Shown here one piece after another: positions 1 to 5,694 of a stretch of DNA of 9,254 nt (within the stretch, counting starts at the first letter, position 1; each line of letters begins with the position of its first letter). Source of the stretch: CAYJRW01 sp964372865 (GTDB lineage Bacteria > Patescibacteriota > Minisyncoccia > Minisyncoccales > 2-12-FULL-40-12). Under the pieces are notes generated by a model that did no database searches, was not told the DNA's origin, and was given only the letters and a program-made list of their open reading frames with translations. The stretch is from NCBI GenBank assembly GCA_964372865.1, contig CAYJRW010000021.1, positions 1 to 9,254 on the forward strand, written 5' to 3'. The translations under genes were made by a program, and so were the position numbers.

Positions 1-31
1 TTATTAGTATAGCATTTTTGAAAAAATGAAA

Positions 32-62
32 GAGAGCGCGGGACAAATCTAAACGCGCTCTC
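32..62 (-). terminator. Rho-independent terminator after the zinc-ribbon ORF
   Basis: Read on the minus strand, a 9-bp GC-rich perfect stem (GAGAGCGCG at 32-40 pairing with CGCGCTCTC at 54-62) encloses a 13-base loop. It is followed by a T-rich stretch containing a run of six T. The upstream arm overlaps the last codons of the small ORF ending at 49. It probably ends the transcript of the nudix-glmR-glmU group. Stem and T tract are seen directly; function is inferred. Confidence 0.8.
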
Positions 63-267
63 CAAGCTTTTTAATGCGTTCTTTTGCGGCCTCCTTAATT
101 TCTTCCTCTGACAATCCATCTTGGAAAGAAAAACCGCACGAGGGAAAAGACTCGTCCAAACATAATTCGCTCTCGCAAACATAAAATCCTTCCTGAAGGG
201 CCATATCCTGGTCCCTTGCAAAATACCTTCAGCAAACCGGACACGGATACTTCTGCTCCACTTTCAT
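49..267 (-). pseudogene. Small zinc-ribbon protein with an in-frame TGA codon
   Basis: Not a recognised named family. From ATG at 267, preceded by AAGGGGG with about 8 bases of spacing, the frame gives 72 codons to a TAG at 51-49, interrupted by a single TGA at 231-229 (codon 13). The predicted product has CPVC at residues 9-12, then the TGA, then C31 and C36, which looks like a four-cysteine zinc ribbon. A charged helical tail follows (residues 52-70, rich in E and K). The TGA falls immediately after the second cysteine, where CPxCG knuckles normally have glycine, and GGA to TGA is one base change. The frame stays open and protein-like on both sides. It could be a recent nonsense pseudogene, a sequencing error, or a recoded codon. 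A shorter protein could also start at ATG 204, leaving 51 residues without the first CxxC. It lies 41 bp after glmU and ends in a terminator, so it is probably the last cistron of that transcript. Confidence 0.6.
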
Positions 268-308
268 CACGTACGCCCCCTTGTGTTCAGTAAACTTATT
301 GGTAAAGA

Positions 309-1538
309 TCAATTTTTAACTACTCCATGAAATTTCGTGTAAAAAATTTTATTGTCTTCAATGTTTTCTCTTACCAAAGAATGAGGGCCGACGATGGAAT
401 CTTGGCCTACCAGGACGCCCGGCATTATGGAAACATTTACTCCGACTTTCACTCCGGCTCCCAAGACAGCACCGAATTTCCTTCTGCCCGTGTCTATTAA
501 CTTTCCTTTGACCATGGTGCGAACGTTCTTTTCGTCAAACCTTAAATCAGCGATGAGTGTTCCGCCACCCAAATTACAACCCTCGCCAATGATTGAATCT
601 GACACATAACTGAAATGGGCAACTTTAGACCCTCGGCAAATAATTGAATTTTTAATCTCAACTCCGTGACCGATAAGGCAGTCCTGAGCAATAAAAGTTG
701 ATGGCCTAATGTAAGCACTCGGCCTAACTTCGCAGTTCTCACCAATATAAACAGGACCCTCAATGTAAGTTCCGCTTCTTACGACGGTCCCTTTTCCGAC
801 AAACACAGGATTTTTAACGCGGCAATCATCCTCAACCTTGCCTTCAATTTTTGTTTTAAGGCCTTTCAATAAAAATTCGTTGATGTTGAGCAGGTCCCAG
901 CTGAAAGACAAAGGAAACCATTCTTTTGCTTTTGAAAAATATACTTTGGTTTTTTGGGCTAATTTATTGAAGTAGTCGGTAATTTCGTATTCGCCCCTCT
1001 CAGACTTTTCTATTTTTCCAGCCAACATTGTTTTGGGAACAAAATAACCGCCGGCATTAACAAGATTGCTTGGTGGATTTTTGGGTTTTTCGACAATTGC
1101 CTTCACATAAACCTTTTCTTTGACAATCACCCCAAAGTGTGCGGGATTTGCCACTTCCTTTACCAAAAGAGAGGGAAATTTGGTCAAACAATTCTTCAAA
1201 TCCTCAACGCCGTAAAAATCATCTCCGTATAAAACCAAAAATTTTTCTTTTAAATGTTTTTCGGCTGACTTCAAGGCATCTCCTGTGCCACGGGGAATTT
1301 TTTGAACGACATACTTTATGCCTGCAGAAAATTTGGGCGGGGGGCAGTTTTTCAATTCTTTTTCAATATCTCCTTTTGGCCCTTGGACAATAATAACCTC
1401 TTTAATGCCAGCTCTTTTTAGGTTATCCAAAACATAGCAAATCAAAGGCCTGCCCATTATTTTAAAAAGGGATTTGTGCCTTTTGTTTAACGGCCAAAAG
1501 CGGGAAGATTCACCGGCTGCCAAAATTATGGCTTGCAT
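309..1538 (-). CDS. glmU: Archaeal-type bifunctional GlmU (UDP-GlcNAc synthesis)
   Basis: A 409-residue, two-domain protein. Residues 1-230 are a sugar-1-phosphate nucleotidylyltransferase: the N-terminal LAAGESSR loop (6-13) with the lysine at K22, the nucleotide-contacting GTGDAL (84-89), the metal-site GDD (105-107) and EKPKNPPSNLVNAGGYF (150-166). From about 240 there is a left-handed beta helix of hexapeptide repeats. In it, AHFSYVSDS (307-315) supplies the likely acetyltransferase histidine H308, followed by NLGGGTLIADLRFD and the DTGRRKFGAVLGAGVKVG stretch (349-366). These C-terminal motifs match the archaeal bifunctional type (the Sulfolobus ST0452 / MJ1101 kind) better than E. coli GlmU. 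Expected reactions are acetylation of glucosamine-1-phosphate and transfer to UTP, giving UDP-GlcNAc in the cytoplasm; another sugar phosphate is possible. The start ATG lies inside the upstream glmR gene (13-bp overlap), so translation is probably coupled. It ends in TGA. Family is firm, exact substrate inferred. Confidence 0.85.
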   Translation of the reverse strand: MQAIILAAGESSRFWPLNKRHKSLFKIMGRPLICYVLDNLKRAGIKEVIIVQGPKGDIEKELKNCPPPKFSAGIKYVVQKIPRGTGDALKSAEKHLKEKFLVLYGDDFYGVEDLKNCLTKFPSLLVKEVANPAHFGVIVKEKVYVKAIVEKPKNPPSNLVNAGGYFVPKTMLAGKIEKSERGEYEITDYFNKLAQKTKVYFSKAKEWFPLSFSWDLLNINEFLLKGLKTKIEGKVEDDCRVKNPVFVGKGTVVRSGTYIEGPVYIGENCEVRPSAYIRPSTFIAQDCLIGHGVEIKNSIICRGSKVAHFSYVSDSIIGEGCNLGGGTLIADLRFDEKNVRTMVKGKLIDTGRRKFGAVLGAGVKVGVNVSIMPGVLVGQDSIVGPHSLVRENIEDNKIFYTKFHGVVKN

Positions 1539-2491
1539 AAATTCAAAATTACCCTTGATAGTTTTTTAGGGTCGTGGGTTATATCTCCAGATTGGGTTAA
1601 GATATCTGTACCGATAAATTTGTTTTTATCAAAACCTTCATCAGTTTTTACTAAACCCAGCAGCTCAGGATGTTCTTTTTTAAAAAATTTTAATCTTTGG
1701 GTAGAAGGTTTTTTGGTGTTGCAAATTACGTAATCAAGATGGCTAGCCAACAATTTCTCAATTTCGTTGGCAAAATCCAAAACAGAAAAATTGTTTGTCT
1801 CTCCGTATTTTGTCATTAAATTGCAAATATACACTTTTTTTGCTTTGCTTTTTTTTATGGCTGAGGGAATTCCTTTAGTCAGCAAAATTTGGGCTAAAGA
1901 AGAATAAAGGTCGCCAGGTCCGATTGTTATCAAGTCAGCTTTTCTTATTGCTTCTAAGGCCTTTGGGTAGGCCAGGGCTTTTGGTTTCAAATATACTTTT
2001 CTTATTTTTAGATTGCCGTCATGTTTTGGAATATCAATGTTGGTTTCGCCTTTTATTACTTTACCATTTTCCAGGACAGCAAAAAGTTCTGAATTGTCAA
2101 GGGTTACAGGCAGGACTTCGTGCTTAATGTTTAGAATTCTTTTTATTATGCTGGATGTTTTTTCAAAATCGGCACCTGTCAGCTCCAAGGCAGTAATCAA
2201 AAGATTGGCAAAATTGTAGTCTTTTAAACTGCCCGTCTGAAAGCGATAATTAAAAAGATTTTCAATAACTGGCGAAGTGTTGGCCAGTGCCAAAAACGCT
2301 CTTCTAATGTCACCGGGAGAAACAATTTTATAGTCTTTTCTAAGGCGTCCTGATGACCCGCCAGTGTCCAACATCGCGCAAATAGCCGAGATTTTTACCG
2401 GATATTTTTTTAATCCTGCCAGCACCGCCTTTGGCATAGCGTTTCCTCCACCTAAACAAACAATATGTTTTTTTCTCAAATTATTCTTCAT
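1526..2491 (-). CDS. glmR: YvcK/GlmR-family protein (CofD-like fold, UDP-sugar-binding regulator)
   Basis: A 321-residue protein of the YvcK/CofD-like family, close to the usual family length. Signature segments in order: the glycine-rich GGGNA (14-18), DTGGSSGRLR (42-51), PGDIRR (59-64), NFANLLITAL (93-102), ITIGPGDLYSSL (189-200) and CNLMTKYGETNNF (223-235). CofD itself is a 2-phospho-L-lactate transferase, but with no F420 pathway nearby the YvcK branch is the better reading. In B. subtilis, YvcK (GlmR) binds UDP-GlcNAc, stimulates GlmS and is needed on gluconeogenic carbon sources. The location here supports that role: its start abuts the Nudix stop (TAG followed directly by ATG), its end overlaps glmU, and glmS is nearby. 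A weak AAGGA lies about 10 bases before the ATG. The symbol is assigned from family and context; activity in this organism is inferred. Confidence 0.88.
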   Translation of the reverse strand: MKNNLRKKHIVCLGGGNAMPKAVLAGLKKYPVKISAICAMLDTGGSSGRLRKDYKIVSPGDIRRAFLALANTSPVIENLFNYRFQTGSLKDYNFANLLITALELTGADFEKTSSIIKRILNIKHEVLPVTLDNSELFAVLENGKVIKGETNIDIPKHDGNLKIRKVYLKPKALAYPKALEAIRKADLITIGPGDLYSSLAQILLTKGIPSAIKKSKAKKVYICNLMTKYGETNNFSVLDFANEIEKLLASHLDYVICNTKKPSTQRLKFFKKEHPELLGLVKTDEGFDKNKFIGTDILTQSGDITHDPKKLSRVILNLCKP

Positions 2492-2948
2492 CTATTTAAC
2501 TTCCTTCAATGCCTTCTTGGCAAGAAACTTTACCGCAGAAGGGATATTATACTGTGGTTTATCCAACTCCCTCTCAGTAAACCATTTAATTTTCTCGTGT
2601 TCATCTTCGGCCAATTTCACAGAATTTGATTTTGCTTTTACAAAATATTGTAGACCTATGTGATGATGTTCCTTGCTAAACGGATGAATATCAACATATG
2701 CAGGCCTCCACAGAAATCTCGAGGAAGAGCCCAATATGCGGCGGTTTTTCCCCAATAACTTCTATGTCAAGCCCGCACTCTTCTTTAACTTCTCGGAATA
2801 TAGCCTCTTCTGGAGTTTCATCAAGCTCGATATGCCCTCCTACAGGCAACCACTTTTGCAGCAGTTTATGATACACCAAAAGTATTTTGTCTTCATAAAC
2901 GATCCTTGCTGAAACCACAAAGTCAATTTTCTCGTGAATATGCGTCAT
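2492..2948 (-). pseudogene. Nudix hydrolase, frame broken near 2729-2755
   Basis: Two overlapping frames together make one Nudix protein of about 150 residues. The first, from ATG at 2948, gives 85 residues with a perfect Nudix box: G38, five residues, E44, seven residues, then REVKEECGL (52-60). It hits TGA at 2693-2691. The second frame, open from at least 2755 to TAG at 2494-2492, continues with RPAYVDIHPF, HHHIGLQYFVKAK and IKWFTERELDKP, the expected C-terminal half. Joining them needs a +1 shift (one surplus base) between about 2759 and 2727. The homopolymers there (four G then five A) would suit a replication slip or a sequencing error. Nudix enzymes cleave nucleoside diphosphates linked to other groups; the substrate here is unknown. 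In B. subtilis the Nudix gene yvcI sits in the yvcK operon, so this pairing recalls that order. It could be a real pseudogene, a base-calling error or, less likely, a recoding site. Confidence 0.8.
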
Positions 2949-2958
2949 AAACTTATGA

Positions 2959-3008
2959 GGGCTTTGTGCTAGGACGATTTGTGCTAGGATCGTCCTAGCA
3001 CAAAGCCC
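2959..3008. repeat. Perfect 20-bp-arm palindrome at the downstream end of the transposase
   Basis: Arms 2959-2978 and 2989-3008 are exact reverse complements around a 10-base centre. The centre repeats part of the arm, so a second, mutually exclusive perfect hairpin exists: TTTGTGCTAGGA (2978-2989), loop TCG, TCCTAGCACAAA (2993-3004). The same 12-mer also stands directly repeated at 2963-2974. It starts 5 bp after the transposase stop codon. This is the layout of REP/REPIN or IS200-type end hairpins recognised as single-stranded structures by Y1 transposases. Confidence 0.85.
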
Positions 3009-3012
3009 AAGG

Positions 3013-3732
3013 TTATTCGCGCATTAGGTGCGTAATCTCGTTATACTTCTTATCCCCTAATACCGCTCTTACTAAATCGATATATACTTTTGGTGTTGGT
3101 ATAATTTTGGTCAATATGCCTTTGTCTAAAATAAGAGAGCCGCGTTTGCCTAGATAATCTAAGTGCGAGCTGAATTGATATTTTTCTGCAAATGACAACA
3201 CTCCTTCAATATCCTGAATGCCATCTTCTTTCCAATTTGGCGCCACTAGCTCGACAGGGTTCAAAACATTAATATAGACTAACAGGTACTGAAAGTAAAG
3301 CTCGTTATCAACTAAAACGTTCTTAAAAACATTTTGAAATAAACTACCAACTCGCGCATGTTTATTGTTAAAATACATTACATAGCCAGTCCCAAGCTTA
3401 CGCATAAACCTCGTAATTCCTCCTTCTTGGATCTCTTCTAAAAGCAGATGAAAATGATTGCCCATAACACAGTAAGCCATGATACGAACTAAGGGTTTTC
3501 TTTTCTCGCTCGAGTATACGATATAGTCTTTCAATACATTCATTGTTAATCGCCCCCTCTCGCGTTCAAGACGCCATAGAATACTACTAGTACTTTCAAT
3601 ATCGTTGAAGAGGCACAATCCTTGCATAAACCGCCAGTAGTCAGCCTCGGTTTCACATATTTGACATTTTGCTACACCACGATTGTATACGTGGTGAATT
3701 GTACCAACGACAAGTGGATATTTCCTAAGCAT
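3013..3732 (-). CDS. REP-associated tyrosine transposase (RAYT, Y1/HUH, IS200-like)
   Basis: A 239-residue single-domain transposase that nicks and joins single-stranded DNA at hairpin ends through a 5'-phosphotyrosine. Visible features from the chosen start are HHVYNRGVAK near the N-terminus (13-22), MGNHFHLLLEE (90-100) with the metal-binding HUH pair H93 and H95, YVMYFNNKHARVGSLFQ (117-133), and VYINVLNPVE (152-161), where Y153 is the probable catalytic tyrosine by comparison with E. coli TnpA_REP. ATG 3732 is preferred over the in-frame GTG at 3774: the latter lies inside the upstream hairpin and adds 14 residues unlike the family, whose members begin with short basic segments as seen in MLRKYP. 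It ends in TAA, 5 bp before the large palindrome. All key residues are present, so it may be active. It lies between glmS and the nudix-glmR-glmU group and looks like an insertion there. Confidence 0.88.
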   Translation of the reverse strand: MLRKYPLVVGTIHHVYNRGVAKCQICETEADYWRFMQGLCLFNDIESTSSILWRLERERGRLTMNVLKDYIVYSSEKRKPLVRIMAYCVMGNHFHLLLEEIQEGGITRFMRKLGTGYVMYFNNKHARVGSLFQNVFKNVLVDNELYFQYLLVYINVLNPVELVAPNWKEDGIQDIEGVLSFAEKYQFSSHLDYLGKRGSLILDKGILTKIIPTPKVYIDLVRAVLGDKKYNEITHLMRE

Positions 3733-3749
3733 AAATGAATGTCTCGAAT

Positions 3750-3780
3750 GGCCGTGCGAGGACTGTCCTAGCACATGCCC
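3750..3780. repeat. Imperfect REP-like hairpin upstream of the transposase
   Basis: On the minus strand GTGCTAGGA (3774-3766) faces TCCTCGCAC (3762-3754) across a 3-base loop, with one mismatch, and flanking GGGC and GGCC can extend the stem past a small bulge. The core matches the downstream palindrome at 2959-3008, marking this as the other end of the element. It begins 9 bp after the glmS stop codon. Confidence 0.75.
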
Positions 3781-3789
3781 TTTTAAAAG

Positions 3790-5625
3790 CTATTCTACGG
3801 TCACTGATTTGGCTAAGTTTCTGGGTTTGTCAACGTCGCAGCCCCTCAAGACCCCCATATAATAAGCGAACAACTGCAAAGGTATGACTGCTAAAATCGG
3901 GCTTAGCATTTCCAAGGTCTTGGGTATATAAAGGACATCTTCAGCGATATTTTTGATTTCCTCGTTGCCCTCTGTGGCAAGAGCAATCACTTTTCCTTTT
4001 CTGGCTTTAATTTCCTGCACATTGGAAATCACTTTTTCGTAAACGGAGTCAGAATGGCAAATGGCAAAAGTTGGAAAATTCTCATCAATTAGAGCAATGG
4101 GCCCATGTTTCATTTCACCGGCTCCATAACCCTCAGCATGAATATAAGAAATTTCTTTTAGTTTCAGCGCACCCTCCAAAGCAATGGGATAATTATATTT
4201 TCTGCCAACGTATAAAAAATTATTAAATTTATTATATTTTTTTGCCAATTCTTTTGCTTTTTCAGAAGTTTTTTTCAAGGTATCTGCCGCCAAATCAGGC
4301 AATTTAAAAATTTCTCTGGCAATTCTCTGACCCATAACAACTGAAAGGTCTCTTTGCCTTCCTAAAAATAAAGTCAACAAAGCTAAAACAGTCAATTGAG
4401 AGCTAAATGCTTTAGTGGAGGCCACTCCAATTTCTGGACCAGCGTGATTGTAAACCCCTGCTTCTGTTTCTCTTGTTACAGAAGAACCAACCACATTGAC
4501 AATCCCCAAAGTCAACCCCCCCTTTCTTTTTACTTCTTTGAGAGCGGCCAGGGTGTCTGCGGTTTCTCCTGATTGGGAGATGAAAATGGATGCTGTTTTC
4601 TTGTCTAAAACTGGTTTTCTGTATCTAAACTCAGAGGCCAAATCCACCTCTGTGGGAATACCGGCATATTCTTCCAGCATATACTCACCGACCATGCCTG
4701 CAAAAAAAGCTGTGCCGCAAGCAACAATATTTAACCTTTCTATCTCTCGCAATTTATCTTCCACCAATTCCAAGCCGCCCAATTTTGCCAGCCCCTGCTC
4801 GACTATTACTCGTCCCCGCAAAGAATTAGCAATACTTTCTGGCTGCTCCATTATTTCTTTGAGCATAAAATGCGGATAGCCTCCTTTTTGCGCCTCTTGC
4901 AGCGTCCAGTCAATTTCATTGATAACTTTATCAACCCGTCTTTGATTTGAGTCCTGAATAGAAAATTCGGAAGGCGTCAACAAAGCTATGTCGCCGTCAT
5001 CAAGATAAATAACCTTCCTTGTGTGAGCAATGACAGCAGAGGGGTCTGAAGCCGCAAAAAATTCGTTGTCGCCAAGACCTATCAGCAAAGGGGCGGAATT
5101 TCTTGCCAAAACCAACTTCTCAGGGTCTTTTTTTGAAATTATTGCCAATGCATAAGTGCCTTTGACTAATCTTAACGCCTTGTTAACGGCCTTCTCCAGG
5201 TTCCCCTCAAAAAACTTTTCAATCAAATGCGCCAAAACCTCAGTGTCTGTCTCAGAATTAAAATGATGCTTTTCAGCAATCAGTTTTTCCTTTAATATTT
5301 TATAATTCTCAATAATACCGTTGTGAACCAAAAAAATATTTTTTTGGCAGTCATAATGCGGATGCGCGTTATCTATGGTGGGAGCGCCATGCGTGCTCCA
5401 CCTTGTGTGGAAAATGAAAGGGCAAGCAGAAATTTTTGATTGCGGAAACTTTTCCTCCAAATTATTTATCTTTCCCACGGCTTTTACCGCAAAAATTTCT
5501 TTCTTCCCCGAATCAAACCAAGCGCCGCCCGAGGAATCATATCCTCTGTATTCCAAACGTTTCAAGGCCTCCAAGCCAATTCGGGGGTTATCTTGTTTGC
5601 CTATGTAGCCAACGATACCGCACAT
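3790..5625 (-). CDS. glmS: Glutamine-fructose-6-phosphate aminotransferase (isomerizing)
   Basis: Makes glucosamine-6-phosphate from fructose-6-phosphate and glutamine, the entry step to UDP-GlcNAc, in the cytoplasm. The 611 residues match the usual length. The N-terminal class II glutaminase domain has catalytic Cys2 exposed after Met removal (MCGIVGYIG), EYRGYDSSG, HTRWSTHGAP and VHNGIIENY. Two SIS sugar-isomerase domains follow, with NIVACGTAFFAG, the sugar-phosphate loop SQSGETADTLAAL, GALKLKEISYIHAEGYGAGE-type and MKHGP segments, and the conserved C-terminal end KPRNLAKSVTVE holding the Schiff-base lysine. No key residue is missing. The start is fixed by the family: Met followed by Cys. 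There is no close Shine-Dalgarno; a G-rich GGGCGGGG lies about 16 bases upstream, probably too far. The gap to leuS is 69 bp, too short for a glmS ribozyme, so control may instead come from GlmR, encoded downstream past the transposase. Confidence 0.97.
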   Translation of the reverse strand: MCGIVGYIGKQDNPRIGLEALKRLEYRGYDSSGGAWFDSGKKEIFAVKAVGKINNLEEKFPQSKISACPFIFHTRWSTHGAPTIDNAHPHYDCQKNIFLVHNGIIENYKILKEKLIAEKHHFNSETDTEVLAHLIEKFFEGNLEKAVNKALRLVKGTYALAIISKKDPEKLVLARNSAPLLIGLGDNEFFAASDPSAVIAHTRKVIYLDDGDIALLTPSEFSIQDSNQRRVDKVINEIDWTLQEAQKGGYPHFMLKEIMEQPESIANSLRGRVIVEQGLAKLGGLELVEDKLREIERLNIVACGTAFFAGMVGEYMLEEYAGIPTEVDLASEFRYRKPVLDKKTASIFISQSGETADTLAALKEVKRKGGLTLGIVNVVGSSVTRETEAGVYNHAGPEIGVASTKAFSSQLTVLALLTLFLGRQRDLSVVMGQRIAREIFKLPDLAADTLKKTSEKAKELAKKYNKFNNFLYVGRKYNYPIALEGALKLKEISYIHAEGYGAGEMKHGPIALIDENFPTFAICHSDSVYEKVISNVQEIKARKGKVIALATEGNEEIKNIAEDVLYIPKTLEMLSPILAVIPLQLFAYYMGVLRGCDVDKPRNLAKSVTVE

Positions 5626-5641
5626 ACGAATGTAGTAAGTA

Positions 5642-5691
5642 CCCCGCCCTCTATGCTAAATGTATTTTTTAATTATGCTTAGGGGGTGGGG
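5642..5691 (-). other. C-rich/G-rich inverted repeat in the leuS-glmS gap
   Basis: On the minus strand CCCCACCC (5691-5684) can pair with GGGCGGGG (5649-5642) with one A-C mismatch across a 34-base AT-rich loop. The G-rich arm is the only Shine-Dalgarno-like sequence before glmS, so the pairing could affect its access. No T tract follows, so it is not a normal terminator. Pairing is visible; function is speculative. Confidence 0.25.
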
Positions 5692-5694
5692 TTT

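Larger units (their letters stand above)
2959..3780 (-). mobile_element. IS200-like / REP-associated transposase unit
   Basis: About 0.8 kb made of one transposase gene with a hairpin repeat at each end. The ends share the core GTGCTAGGA, a 3-base loop, then TCCT(A/C)GCAC, and both begin with GGGC on the minus strand. No target-site duplication is apparent, as expected for single-strand Y1 transposition. It occupies almost the whole gap between the glmS stop (3790) and the Nudix start (2948). The exact cleavage points are unknown, so the boundaries are those of the palindromes. Confidence 0.65.

Noticed and set aside
49..267. Genome-wide UGA-to-glycine code (Gracilibacteria/SR1 type)
   Set aside because: glmU and leuS both end at TGA exactly at the family's natural C-terminus, so TGA works as a stop here; only the single small ORF would need the altered code.
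2691..2759. Programmed ribosomal frameshift in the Nudix gene
   Set aside because: A +1 shift would be needed, and no known slippery site or stimulatory structure was found; mutation or sequence error is simpler.
2959..3008. CRISPR-like repeat
   Set aside because: There are only two or three copies of the core in inverted and direct order with no spacers; it is explained as a transposase end palindrome.
3781..3790. CTTTTAAAAG palindrome just after glmS as a terminator
   Set aside because: The stem is short and AT-only, without a following T tract.
4496..4879. 127-codon plus-strand open frame
   Set aside because: It lies entirely antisense to the well-conserved glmS gene and shows no domain or start signal; it is a shadow frame. 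The other plus-strand frames are rejected for the same reason.
5626..5694. glmS ribozyme or riboswitch upstream of glmS
   Set aside because: The gap is only 69 bp, well below the size of the glmS ribozyme, and no matching core was seen.
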